NCBI GenBank assembly: GCA_026705605.1
Contig: JAPPAK010000006.1
Coordinates: 1-64,000, forward strand
Reading direction: 5' to 3'
Length of the DNA stretch: 64,000 nucleotides
Origin: Chloroflexota bacterium
GTDB taxonomy: Bacteria > Chloroflexota > Dehalococcoidia > Tepidiformales > Tepidiformaceae
A program made the position numbers and the translations under genes. The notes below the pieces were generated by a model that saw only the letters and a list, made by a program, of their open reading frames with translations, made no database searches and had not been told where the DNA came from. The stretch's first letter is position 1. Every line of letters begins with the position of its first letter. Below, piece after piece: positions 43,015 through 52,398 of the stretch.

Positions 43015-46000
43015 ATGAGGAGCCTTGCCGTCCTCTGGGCGCTGCTGTTGCGCCACGTCACCGCCAGCTGGCGGATGCTGGCCGTGCTCGCCCTCGGCGT
43101 GCTGGTGGCCTCCACGCTGCTGGCCAGCGCCCCTATCTACGCCCGCGCCATGGCCGACCTCGGCCTCAAGTTCACCGTGCGCGACGAGCTGCGCGGCGAA
43201 CCCTCCATCCGCGCCGGCATCGAGGCGCAGCAGCTGGCCACGCCCGACTCCCTCGCCGTCCGCGAGGCCGTCGAGCAGCGCATCGACGAGCGGCTTGGGT
43301 GGTTCGCGCTCGAACGCTCGGTCGTCGTCGAGTCGGCCCGGCTCACGATCGGGCGGACGGGCGAGGAGTCGCGAACCAGCAATCCCCTTGGCGTGCTCTA
43401 CGCAATCGAGGGATTCGAGCAGCACGTCACCGTGCTGGAGGGGCGCCTGCCGGCCCCGGGCGGCCCCGACGCGCCCCTGGAAGTCGCGATGGGCGCGCGC
43501 GCCGCGGCCGTGGCGCGGTTGAGCCCCGGCGACCACTTCCTCCTGATCGAGGAGATCGACAACTGCGACCGCATCATCCCGCAGGGGCTGCAGCCGCAGC
43601 TCCCCTGCGATCTGCAGGTGCGCGCGCGCTACTCCGTGCCCGCGGTGCTCACGGGCATCATCGCGGTCGAGGACGAGAACGCCTCGTTCTGGGCGGCGAT
43701 CAGCGACCGTTACGTGATGCCCTCGGCCCCGATCGCCGACTCGGGTCTGGTCTCGCCCATGGTCGCGCACGTCGACGCCGTCCTCGGCGACCTGGCGGTG
43801 CGCTATGCGGGCCAGAAGCTGACGCTGCGCTGGAACGTGCTCGCCGACATCGACCAGCTCGACCAGGGCAACTTCGAGCGGGCGCGCGAGGACATCCTGG
43901 CGCTCAACCAGGACCTCCGCATCTACAACGGGTACGCGACCAGCCAGCTCACGGTCACGCTCGACGCCTTCGGGCGGAGCGCGGACTTCCAGCGGGCGCC
44001 GCTCACCATCCTGCTGATCCAGATCGCGGCGATCGCGCTGTTCTACGTGGCGCTCATCTCCGTGGCTGTGGTGGAACGCCAGGGCGAGCAGATCGCGCTG
44101 CTGCGCGGCCGCGGGTCGAGCACGGCGCAGGTGGTTGGCCTCTACGCACTGGAGGGACTCGCCCTGGGCCTGCCCGCCATCCTCGTGGCGCCCTTCATCG
44201 CCGCTGGCGTGACCGCCCTCCTCGGGTTCACCCCCGTGTTCAGCGACATCTCCGGCGGCCAGCCGCTGCCGGTCTCCTTCGATCCGCTCGCCTTCCCCCT
44301 GGCGGCGCTCGGGGCCGCGCTCTCGATCGTCGCCCTGACCGCTCCGGCGTTCCTCGTCGCGCGGCGCGGGCCGCAGGGGCAGCGACGCGCGCTCGCCCGT
44401 CCGACGGCCGGCCTCATCCAGCGCTACTACCTCGACGTGGTGCTCGTGGGGTTCGCCCTGCTGGCGCTGTGGGAGCTGAACGAGCGCAATTCCGTGTACA
44501 CGCCCTCGTCCACCGGCGGCGTCACGAGCGATCCGCTCCTGCTCGCCTCGCCCGCGCTGATCATCGCCGCGGCGGCGGCGGTGCTCGCGCGCCTCTACCC
44601 GATCGCGTTGCGCGCCATCGTGGCGGTCGCCGGCCGCGTGGCCGGGGTGGCCGTGGCGATGGGCCTCTGGCAGCTCGTGCGGCGGCCGGGGCCGTACACC
44701 CAGCTCGCCCTGCTCCTGATGATGGCCGTGGCGGTCGGCATGTTCGCCGCCAGCTACACGAGCACCACCGAACGCTCCTACGAGGACCGCGCGCGCTTCG
44801 CCTCCGGGGTCGAGGTGCGCGCACTTGCCGGCGACACCACCTTCCTGCCCGCCGACCCGGCACGGCTGGAGGACCAGGTCGGCGGGATCGAAGGCGTGGA
44901 CGACGCCTCCGCCGTCCTGCGGCTGCAGGGCGCTATCGCCACGCCCAACAGCTCAGGGCCCGAGGTGGCCGTGCTCGCCATCGGCGGGGACGCGGGAGAC
45001 CTGCTCTGGTGGCGGGACGACTTCGCCGATCGCCCCCTCGAAAGCATCCTCGACCGCGTCGACAGCGGCGAGATCCTGCGAGGCATGCCCATTCCGCCGG
45101 GCTCGACCGAGCTCTCCGTGTGGGTGAACCCCGCGATCGAACGCGCCACTGTGACGATCTGGGCGCGCGTGCGGGACGCCACTGGCCGGCACGACCTGCT
45201 GCCCTTCGGAAAGCTCGACTTCAAGGGCTGGCAGGAGATGCGGGCAGTGGTTCACGACGAACAATTCCGCCCGCTCCAGGAGCCGCTCGTGCTGGTCGCG
45301 CTCATCCTCACGGAGCCCGCGAACCAGTTCAACGCGAGCGACGAGCCCGTCTACATCGACGACCTCTCCTCGGTGGACCCGGACGGAACCCTGAACCTGC
45401 TGGAGGGCTTCGAAGGGGTCGTCCGCTGGGAAGCCGTCCCCAGCGCGGAACGGTTCACGGATAGCCTCCAGCTGAGCCGCGAGGAGGTCCGGTCGGGGTC
45501 GCAGGCGGCGCGCCTCGGCTTCCGGCGCGGCACCACGGGCGAACGGCGCGGACTCTTCCCCGCCGACCGCGGCATCCCCATGCCCATCCTCGCGAGCGAG
45601 GCCTTCCTCGAACGGAACCGGCTGGAGGTCGGCGACGAGGACCTGCTCGAGATCGACAACATCATCGTGCCCGTGGTCGTGCGGGGCGTGTACGAACGTT
45701 TCCCCACCCTGCCCGCCCTCGACGGCCCTTCCGTCGTGCTCAACCGCGACCAGCTCCTGCGCTGGGGCTACATGGTCAGCACCGTCCCCGGGGACCTCTC
45801 GCGCGCCAACGAGGTGTGGCTCGACCTGGCGCCTGACGCCGACCGTCTGCAGATATTCGAGGCGCTGGACGAGCTGGGGCTGAGGCGTGTCGTGGACCAG
45901 GAGGCGACGCTTGAGGCGGTGCGCTCGAACCCGCTGATCGCGGCAAGCGGAACCGGCATCCTCTCCGTCTCGTTCGTGGCCACGCTGGTGTTGGTGGCGG

Positions 46001-46365
46001 TGGCGCTCCTGGTCTCGCTGTGGATGGCGATCCAGCGCCGGCGGGTCGAGTTCGCGGTGCTCGGGGCCATCGGGCTGACGCGCCGCCAGGTGATGGCGGT
46101 GCTGGGACTGGAGTACGCCATCGTGGGGGTGGTGGGCGTGGCCGCGGGCGTGCTCGTCGGCCAGTTCGTGGGGCGTCGCATGCTCTCCTTCCTCGACGTG
46201 ACGGAGGCGGGCCTGCCCGTCGAACCGGGGTTCGTGCTGCAGACGGAGTGGACGTTCGTCATCGTGGGCGCGGCGGCGGTGGCGGCGGTGTTCGCCGTAG
46301 CGCTCGTCGCGACGGTCCAGGCCCTCTCGCGCACCTCCGACGCGGCCGTCCTGCGCACGGAGTAG
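43015..46365 (+). CDS. Very large FtsX/MacB-like ABC permease, divergent homologue
   Basis: The protein has 1116 residues from ATG 43015. Layout parallels the 39213-42575 protein: N-terminal helix (~20-43), external domain, FtsX-type helices (~330-460; ALFYVALISVAVVERQGEQIALLRGRG), further helices (~475-585), a second external domain, and the C-terminal core (~985-1105; EFAVLGAIGLTRRQVMAVLG). No ATPase is encoded on this strand, so it probably uses one of the two ATPases of the opposite operon. Substrates of such transporters include lipoproteins, peptides and antibiotics; none can be chosen here. Confidence 0.87.
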   Translation: MRSLAVLWALLLRHVTASWRMLAVLALGVLVASTLLASAPIYARAMADLGLKFTVRDELRGEPSIRAGIEAQQLATPDSLAVREAVEQRIDERLGWFALERSVVVESARLTIGRTGEESRTSNPLGVLYAIEGFEQHVTVLEGRLPAPGGPDAPLEVAMGARAAAVARLSPGDHFLLIEEIDNCDRIIPQGLQPQLPCDLQVRARYSVPAVLTGIIAVEDENASFWAAISDRYVMPSAPIADSGLVSPMVAHVDAVLGDLAVRYAGQKLTLRWNVLADIDQLDQGNFERAREDILALNQDLRIYNGYATSQLTVTLDAFGRSADFQRAPLTILLIQIAAIALFYVALISVAVVERQGEQIALLRGRGSSTAQVVGLYALEGLALGLPAILVAPFIAAGVTALLGFTPVFSDISGGQPLPVSFDPLAFPLAALGAALSIVALTAPAFLVARRGPQGQRRALARPTAGLIQRYYLDVVLVGFALLALWELNERNSVYTPSSTGGVTSDPLLLASPALIIAAAAAVLARLYPIALRAIVAVAGRVAGVAVAMGLWQLVRRPGPYTQLALLLMMAVAVGMFAASYTSTTERSYEDRARFASGVEVRALAGDTTFLPADPARLEDQVGGIEGVDDASAVLRLQGAIATPNSSGPEVAVLAIGGDAGDLLWWRDDFADRPLESILDRVDSGEILRGMPIPPGSTELSVWVNPAIERATVTIWARVRDATGRHDLLPFGKLDFKGWQEMRAVVHDEQFRPLQEPLVLVALILTEPANQFNASDEPVYIDDLSSVDPDGTLNLLEGFEGVVRWEAVPSAERFTDSLQLSREEVRSGSQAARLGFRRGTTGERRGLFPADRGIPMPILASEAFLERNRLEVGDEDLLEIDNIIVPVVVRGVYERFPTLPALDGPSVVLNRDQLLRWGYMVSTVPGDLSRANEVWLDLAPDADRLQIFEALDELGLRRVVDQEATLEAVRSNPLIAASGTGILSVSFVATLVLVAVALLVSLWMAIQRRRVEFAVLGAIGLTRRQVMAVLGLEYAIVGVVGVAAGVLVGQFVGRRMLSFLDVTEAGLPVEPGFVLQTEWTFVIVGAAAVAAVFAVALVATVQALSRTSDAAVLRTE

Positions 46366-46474
46366 GAGAGCGCCGCGCTGGCGCGCGGCTGAGTGGAGCG
46401 CTCGTGCCTGCGGCGCTTGCTGAGGAGAGCGGCGGCTCCGCCGCCTGAGTGAACCGCCGCGCTGACGCGCGGCT
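46364..46474. repeat. Modular palindromic intergenic repeat, copy 3
   Basis: It begins at the stop codon of the upstream permease gene. Units are GCCGCGCTGGCGCGCGGC, GCTCGTGCCTGCGGCGC with TTGC, GGCGGCTCCGCCGCC and GCCGCGCTGACGCGCGGC. Linkers are AGGAGAGC, TGAGTGGAGC, TGAGGAGAGC and TGAGTGAACC. Unit order and linkers follow copy 2 for the first two units. It could act as a transcription terminator or mRNA 3' stabiliser, but the clustering suggests a mobile or amplified repeat. Confidence 0.8.
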
Positions 46475-46544
46475 GAGCTCGGCCGGAAAGGGAATTTCGA
46501 AACGGACGGGGTAATTCGGCCCTTCGCTGGCTAGGGTGAGACCC

Positions 46545-46694
46545 ATGATGCGCCGGGCTCGTGCCTTTCTCCCGCTGTTCGCCTGCCTGCCTCCCCTCGC
46601 AGCGGCGGCGTGTGGCGGGGAGAGCATCCCTCCCGCCCCGGGCCCGGCGCATCAGTCTTCTCAGGCTTCTCGCGGGGGAGGGAAGGGGCGTTAG
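46545..46694 (+). CDS. Possible tiny lipoprotein
   Basis: It has 49 codons from ATG 46545 (a second ATG follows directly), with AGGGTGAG upstream. The N-terminus has Arg residues, a hydrophobic stretch and a lipobox LAAAAC at residues ~18-23. The remainder is short, Pro/Ser/Gly-rich and ends basic. It could be a real small lipoprotein, a truncated remnant or chance. Its stop overlaps that of the convergent gene. Confidence 0.3.
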   Translation: MMRRARAFLPLFACLPPLAAAACGGESIPPAPGPAHQSSQASRGGGKGR

Positions 46695-47440
46695 CGGGCG
46701 CCCTGGGGTGAGACGAGGATGGCATCGGCGCCGGCGGGGCTGGCGCCGGCGGGGGCGAGGATGGCGATGTGGTCGCCGTCGGTGATGGGCGCGTCGTAGG
46801 GCTCGACGAAGAAAAGGGGCACGCGCGCCAGTATCTCCACCGTGATGGGTCCGTCGGGCCCGGCCAGGACGACATCGGCGCCGCCGTCGCTCGGGTAGAC
46901 GGTGATGGAATCGACCCGGCCCCAGAGGACAGGCCGGTGGTTCGGGTTGCTCAGCATCTCGACGCCCGTGAAGCCCGCCGGTGAGCGCGCGAGGCCGTCG
47001 GGGCCGGGCGCGCCCGCGTCCCGGATGGCGATAACCTGGCGGATGACGTAGTTCCGCACCGGATCTTGCTCGCCGATGAAGGTAAGCCAGGTGCCGGGCT
47101 CGATGCGGGAAGGAAGGCCGGGTACGAACGCCTCGAGCGTCACGCCTGGGGAGAGCGTCGCCGTGAAGGCATCCCCCTCGATGTTGGCGGGAAGCAGCGT
47201 GAGCGTCGCGCCGTTCGCCTCGCGCACGTCGAAGGTGGCGGCGGGGTTGGCGGGAGGGGGCGTCACGAACGGCCCCGCTTCGGGCGGCGCGTCGCTACCG
47301 GCCGACTGCGAGACGACGAAGGCCACGATCCCGCCCCCGACGAGCAGGGCGAGCAGCAGCACGGCCGCGGTCAAGGGCGCGGCGAGCCGGCGGGGCGAGA
47401 GCCGGCGGCGCGTGATCAGCGGCTCCTTGGTGATGGCCAT
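46691..47440 (-). CDS. Membrane-anchored protein with DUF5666-like beta domains
   Basis: The protein has 249 residues from ATG 47440. A basic N-terminus (ITRRRLSPRRLA) precedes one membrane helix (~21-45). A Pro/Ala linker follows, then two beta-rich segments: FDVREANGATLTLLP ... EAFVPGLPSRIEPGTWLTFIG, and LWGRVDSITVYP with ITVEILARVPLF. The pattern resembles DUF5666-type small beta barrels on the outer face of the membrane. No enzymatic motif is seen. It diverges from the NHL gene cluster across ~110 bases. Confidence 0.6.
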   Translation of the reverse strand: MAITKEPLITRRRLSPRRLAAPLTAAVLLLALLVGGGIVAFVVSQSAGSDAPPEAGPFVTPPPANPAATFDVREANGATLTLLPANIEGDAFTATLSPGVTLEAFVPGLPSRIEPGTWLTFIGEQDPVRNYVIRQVIAIRDAGAPGPDGLARSPAGFTGVEMLSNPNHRPVLWGRVDSITVYPSDGGADVVLAGPDGPITVEILARVPLFFVEPYDAPITDGDHIAILAPAGASPAGADAILVSPQGAR

Positions 47441-47551
47441 CCGCCCATGATAGATGGCGGGAGGTGGCGCGCGCCCGGCCGGTGGAGGGGGATGGGGATA
47501 TTCGGGGCTGCCTTCTGCTATCGTCGGGCGCATGCCTCGCGGGGGTGATGG

Positions 47552-49954
47552 GTGAAACGCCTGACGGTCGTGGCGCTGGCGGCGCTGGTGGGCGTTGTCA
47601 TGGTGGCTGTGGGTTCGGCGCAGGCTGAACGAACGGCCACGGTCGAGGTGCGCGTCTGGCAGAACGTCGGGGACCTTGAGGACATCCGCATCAGCGCGCG
47701 CCCGGCGGGCGGCTCGTGGCGGACGCTCGGGACAATCCCGCTGCCCCTGGACGAGACGACCGACAGCGGCACGTTCGCCTACGGCGATATCGACCTCGAT
47801 GTGCCGCTGCCGGGCCGAGCGGTCCCGGCGACCGTCGAGGTTCGGGTGTGGCAGCGGGTGCGGGACCTGAGCCGCGTGTACATCAGTGCGCGCCCGGCAG
47901 ACGGCTCGTGGCGCACCCTGGGCACGATCGCGCTGCCGCTCGACGACGGCTTCAGCAGCAGCGGCACCTTCCAGTTCGGCGACATCGCGCTCGACGTGCC
48001 CGTGCCGCCCGAAGAGGTCTCGACGCTGGCGGGCCGTGCCGGCGTGTACGGCGCGCGGGACGGCCAGGGCGCAAACGCGCGATTTGGGCGGGACGCCATC
48101 TTCTCGCGGCCCACCGCCCTCGCCCTGGCCGCCCATCCGGACGGGGACGTCATCGTTGCCGACCGCGACAACCACCTGATCCGGCGGGTTGCACCCGACG
48201 GAACCGTGACGACGATTGCCGGTGGGGAGATTTCGGGCTATGTCGACGGCGCCGGCGCCCTGGTGCGGTTCAATCACCCCACCGGCGTGGCCGTGGATTC
48301 CGAGGGCAACATCTACGTCGCCGACGACCACAACCACCGCATCCGCAAGATCGCGCCCGACAGGATCGTCAGCACGATCGCGGGCGCCGAGCAGCCCAAC
48401 ATCGGGTGGGAGTCGCGTGACGGGCCCGCCGACGAGGCGCTCTTCACGAACATGTTCGGTATCGCGCTGGGTCCCCAGGGCGACCTCTACATCCTCGAGA
48501 GCGCCAAGATCAGGCGCCTTTCGCCGGCGGGCGAGGTCACGACCTTTGCGGGGGGCGACTCAGAAGGCGATCGCGACGGCCCGAGGCTGTCGGCCCAGTT
48601 CAGGTACCTGCGGGGCATCACCGTCGACGACGCCGGCAACGTCTACACGCTCGAGGTGAACGACTTCGCCTCCCAGAGCGGTATCCCGACGGCGATTGTC
48701 CGGGTGATCGACAGCAGCGGGAGAGTTCGCACGATCTACCGGAGTGAGCAGCCGGTCTGGGGGGGCGCGCTTGCCTCGCCCTCTGGCATCGTGGCGGCCG
48801 GCAACGGCGCCGTCTACCTCTCCAACACCGGGTTAGACCAGGTCATCCGCATTACGCGAGCGGGTCAGCTCGAGGGCGTGGCCGGTTCCGGCGAACGGGG
48901 CCACGGCGACGCCTCACGGGCCGAAGCGACGTTCAACCTCCCCGGGTCGCTCGCGCTCTCGAGCAGGGGCGTGCTGTTCGTGACCGACCAGGGGGGAACC
49001 GTCGTCCGCGCCATCCAGCTGGGTCGCGGAGGCCTCCCGATGACGGCTGTACCGCTCGCGGAGTTGGAGTCGTTGCCCCGGGTTGAGGGCGTCACGATCA
49101 GCCCGGTTCGGCAGGTCGGCAACATCGTGGCGGTCGACATGGGCGTCACCCCGTCCAGCCTCGTGGTGATGCCATTCCCGCACGCGCACCGGATCGACCG
49201 CCTTGGGCCGAGCGGGCAAGTGCGGACGTTCGCGGGGACGGGCGAGGAGGGATTCGCGGACGGCCCCGCAGCCGCGGCGCAGTTCTCCTTACCGTGGAGC
49301 GTTGCCGTGGACGCTGATGGGGTGGTCTACGTGGCGGATACCGGCAACAACGCCATCCGCCGCATCGGGACCGATCGCGAGGTCTCGACCCTGGACACGC
49401 CAGACAGCCTGTCACTGGACAGAAACGTCGAGCTCACCGTGGACGGGGATGGCAACCTCTATGGAACCCGAAATGCATTCGGGGTTCCCATCGGGCCGGG
49501 GAGGTTCACGAACGGAACCGAAATCTGGCGCCTTTCGCCGGACGGAGCGTTCTCGGTTGTCGCGGCAGTGGTGGGAAGGGTGGACGGCATGGACGTGGAC
49601 GGGGAGGGCCGTATCTACTTCGTCTCCCAGTACAACCGGGCCTCCTGGGTCGGTAGGGTCGAGGACAGTGGCTCGGTAACCACCGTGCTGGAGCGTGTTC
49701 CTGGACACTACGGTGGGGTGCTCTCGTGGGAAACGAGGGGGATTGTCGTCGAGCGTGATGGCACGGCGTACGTGGTTGACTACACCTTCCAGCGGGTCGT
49801 ACGGATCACCACCGATGGGGAGGTCGCGGTTGTCGGAGACCACAGCTCGTTCGGTTCCGGGAATCCGCTCACGGGCATCGCGATGACCCCTGATGGCGAT
49901 CTCCTCATTGCGGAGTTCAGCAGGCTCTACAGAGCCACGTTGCCGGCGCGATGA
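47552..49954 (+). CDS. Secreted NHL-repeat propeller protein with N-terminal doublet domain, paralogue 1
   Basis: The protein has 800 residues from GTG 47552. A signal peptide (~1-27, ending GSAQA) is followed by two ~63-residue repeats (~30-92 and 93-152). These carry EVRVWQNVGD, ISARPAGGSWRTLG, LPLD and YGDIDLDVPLPGR. The rest is a long NHL/SMP-30-like beta-propeller region with repeated units such as RRVAPDGTVTTIAGG, GVAVDSEGNIYVADDHNHRIRKI and YVADTGNNAIRRI. NHL propellers usually bind proteins, RNA or sugars; some are lyases. No catalytic residues stand out. A 7-codon ORF ends in overlap with the start. The next paralogue overlaps by 4 bases. Confidence 0.88.
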   Translation: MKRLTVVALAALVGVVMVAVGSAQAERTATVEVRVWQNVGDLEDIRISARPAGGSWRTLGTIPLPLDETTDSGTFAYGDIDLDVPLPGRAVPATVEVRVWQRVRDLSRVYISARPADGSWRTLGTIALPLDDGFSSSGTFQFGDIALDVPVPPEEVSTLAGRAGVYGARDGQGANARFGRDAIFSRPTALALAAHPDGDVIVADRDNHLIRRVAPDGTVTTIAGGEISGYVDGAGALVRFNHPTGVAVDSEGNIYVADDHNHRIRKIAPDRIVSTIAGAEQPNIGWESRDGPADEALFTNMFGIALGPQGDLYILESAKIRRLSPAGEVTTFAGGDSEGDRDGPRLSAQFRYLRGITVDDAGNVYTLEVNDFASQSGIPTAIVRVIDSSGRVRTIYRSEQPVWGGALASPSGIVAAGNGAVYLSNTGLDQVIRITRAGQLEGVAGSGERGHGDASRAEATFNLPGSLALSSRGVLFVTDQGGTVVRAIQLGRGGLPMTAVPLAELESLPRVEGVTISPVRQVGNIVAVDMGVTPSSLVVMPFPHAHRIDRLGPSGQVRTFAGTGEEGFADGPAAAAQFSLPWSVAVDADGVVYVADTGNNAIRRIGTDREVSTLDTPDSLSLDRNVELTVDGDGNLYGTRNAFGVPIGPGRFTNGTEIWRLSPDGAFSVVAAVVGRVDGMDVDGEGRIYFVSQYNRASWVGRVEDSGSVTTVLERVPGHYGGVLSWETRGIVVERDGTAYVVDYTFQRVVRITTDGEVAVVGDHSSFGSGNPLTGIAMTPDGDLLIAEFSRLYRATLPAR

Positions 49955-52335
49955 CGGGAACGCGCACGGGATGGCGCGCCGGGGCCTGGGGGCTGACCGC
50001 AGGCGTGGTTGCGGTGCTCCTTGCCCTTGCCGCCGTGGCGCCGGGCGCGGCGCAGGAGGGGGACACCGCCACGGTCGAGGTGCGCGTCTGGCAGGACGTG
50101 GGGGACGAGCTCGACGTCTACGTGAGCGCTCGTCCCGCCGCAGGTTCGTGGCGCACCCTGGGGACGATCCCGCTGCCGCTCGACGACGGCACGAGCTCCT
50201 CGGGCCGGTTCCAGTACGGCGATATCAGCCTCGATGTTCCCCTGCCCGGCCGGGCGGACCCGGCGACCATCGAGGTCCGCGTCTGGCAGGATGTGGGGGA
50301 TAGCTCCAGCATCTTCATCAGCGCGCGTCCGGCCGAGGGCGACTGGAGAATCCTGGGAACCATCCCGCTCCCGCTCGACGACGGCGTCAGTTCGAGCGGT
50401 CGCTTCCGCTACGGCAACATCAGCCTCGACGTTCCGGTCCCGCGGCTGCCGGTTTCGACGCTTGCGGGCAGCGCAGGGTCGCTGGGGTCCAGCGACGGGC
50501 GGGGAGACGGCGCGAGGTTTGGGGGTTTCGCCAGCTTCAGCCAGCACCGTCCCTGGGCGCTCGCGCTGGCCGCCGCCCCCGACGGGAGCGTGGTCGTCGC
50601 GGACTACTACAACGATGCAATCCGGCGGGTTGAGCCCGACGGGACGGTCACGACCATCGCCAGCGGCCGGGGTGACCGGGACGGCGAAGCGGCGGATGCG
50701 CGCTTCTATCATCCGCGCGGGGTTGCGGTCGATGGGCGGGGGACCATCTACGTGGCCGACGAGCGCAACCACCGCATCCGCAAGATCACGCCGGATGGCA
50801 TCGTGACCACGATCGCCGGCACCGGCGAGTGGGAGTACGTCGATGGCCCGGCCGAGGAGGCGGGCATCATCAACCCTCGAGGGGTCGCGCTGGGGCCGCT
50901 CGGTGACCTGTACATCATCGAGAGCACGCGGATCAGGGTGCTCTCGCCGGCAGGCCAGGTCTCGACCTTCGCCGGAGGCGAACGCAACGGCTACCAGGAT
51001 GGCTGGCGGGAGGACGCCGAGTTCTTCTCGCTGCAGGCGATCACCATCGACGACGCCGGCAACATCTTCGTCATCGACATCAATGATCGGGGCGGACACG
51101 ACGAGTACGCCGCCATCCGTCTCATCGACACGACCGGGACCGTCCACACCATCCTGCGCAGCGATGGGCTCAACAGTGGCGGGTCGCTCGGCTACCCGGC
51201 CGGCATCGCGCCCGCCGGCGATGGGGGCGTGTACCTCTCCAACACCGGCCTCCACCAGATCGTCCGGCTGACCCGCGCGGGCGATCTCGAAGCGGTGGCG
51301 GGCACTGGCGAGAAGGGCTCGCTCGACGGCGCCCGCGGCGAGGCGCGCTTCAACCTGCCGGGACCGCTTGCGCTCTCGCCCGACGGCGTCCTGTTCGTCG
51401 CCGACCAGGCCACGACCGTGGTCCGCGCCGTTGAGCTCGCCCGGGATGGCCTGCCCGCAGCCGCCGTCCCGCTGGCGACCTACGAGGGGCCGCCCCGCGC
51501 CGTCGGCGTGACCGTCACGGCCGTCCCGCAGTCGGACACGTTCAACTCGGACGGGTTTGCGCTCTCGCCCGACGGCAACATCGTCGCCTCCGGACAGTTC
51601 CTCCACGATGTCCGCCAGCTCGCCCCCGACGGGACGGTCACGATCCTGGCGGGCGGCGACGCCCCGGGATTCCTTGATGGTCCTGCCGAGGAAGCGCGGT
51701 TCTCGGACCCCACGTACGTTGCCGTCGATGCCGGCGGGAACGTGTACGTGCTGGACAACGGCAACGAGGCCATCCGGCGCGTCGCCCCCGATGGCAACGT
51801 CACGACCGTTCTGGACCGGCTCCCGACGGGGGTCTGGTCCATCACGGGGCTGGCCGTGGATGGGAACGGCAACCTGCTGATCGTGGACGAGAATGCCGGC
51901 GTCTGGCGTCTCCAGGACGGGGGGCTTTCGATCGCCGCCGCCCGGCCCCCGTCGGGATTCCTCTCGGCGATCGACGTGGATGCGGGCGGCAGGATCTACT
52001 ATGCGTCCGGACGGTTTCCCCCGACGACGGTAGGGAGCATCAGTGAGGTGGGCAGCGTCACGGTGCTGGCCGAAGAGGGTCCGGGTCACTACGGAGGAGC
52101 GTTCTCTAAGTGGCTGCGCGACATCGCGGTGGCGAGCGATGGCACCGTCTACGCGGTCGACCTGGACTACCAGCGGGTGATGAGCATTTCCCCGGACGGG
52201 GATATCGCCATCGTGGTAGACACCGAGTCCTTCCCCGGGGTCACGCGATTCGACCCACACTCCGTCCTCGTGACGCCCGAGGGCGACCTGCTCGTGTCCG
52301 AGTTCAACCGAATCTGGCGGATCACGCTCCCCTAG
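49951..52335 (+). CDS. Secreted NHL-repeat propeller protein with N-terminal doublet domain, paralogue 2
   Basis: The protein has 794 residues from ATG 49951, overlapping the previous stop (ATGA), so translation is coupled. The signal peptide is ~1-36 (ending APGAAQ), then two doublet repeats (~40-165: EVRVWQDVGDELDVYVSARP and EVRVWQDVGDSSSIFISARP, each with a LPLDDG..SSGRF.YG core). Many NHL units follow (VVVADYYNDAIRRV, IYVADERNHRIRKI, VYVLDNGNEAIRRV). It is clearly a duplicate of its neighbours, with diverged propeller blades. The role is unknown; secretion and repeated display surfaces suggest binding. Confidence 0.88.
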   Translation: MTGTRTGWRAGAWGLTAGVVAVLLALAAVAPGAAQEGDTATVEVRVWQDVGDELDVYVSARPAAGSWRTLGTIPLPLDDGTSSSGRFQYGDISLDVPLPGRADPATIEVRVWQDVGDSSSIFISARPAEGDWRILGTIPLPLDDGVSSSGRFRYGNISLDVPVPRLPVSTLAGSAGSLGSSDGRGDGARFGGFASFSQHRPWALALAAAPDGSVVVADYYNDAIRRVEPDGTVTTIASGRGDRDGEAADARFYHPRGVAVDGRGTIYVADERNHRIRKITPDGIVTTIAGTGEWEYVDGPAEEAGIINPRGVALGPLGDLYIIESTRIRVLSPAGQVSTFAGGERNGYQDGWREDAEFFSLQAITIDDAGNIFVIDINDRGGHDEYAAIRLIDTTGTVHTILRSDGLNSGGSLGYPAGIAPAGDGGVYLSNTGLHQIVRLTRAGDLEAVAGTGEKGSLDGARGEARFNLPGPLALSPDGVLFVADQATTVVRAVELARDGLPAAAVPLATYEGPPRAVGVTVTAVPQSDTFNSDGFALSPDGNIVASGQFLHDVRQLAPDGTVTILAGGDAPGFLDGPAEEARFSDPTYVAVDAGGNVYVLDNGNEAIRRVAPDGNVTTVLDRLPTGVWSITGLAVDGNGNLLIVDENAGVWRLQDGGLSIAAARPPSGFLSAIDVDAGGRIYYASGRFPPTTVGSISEVGSVTVLAEEGPGHYGGAFSKWLRDIAVASDGTVYAVDLDYQRVMSISPDGDIAIVVDTESFPGVTRFDPHSVLVTPEGDLLVSEFNRIWRITLP

Positions 52336-52398
52336 CCATCGCGGCGGTTCCTGGCACGTTTGCGTTATCGTCGCGCCGATGCCTCTTGGGAGTGGTGT

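Noticed and set aside
40309-43770. A long minus-strand frame spanning both permease genes and the repeats between them
   Set aside because: It is out of frame with the real permease, Arg/Pro-rich low complexity, and crosses intergenic repeats; a shadow of GC bias.
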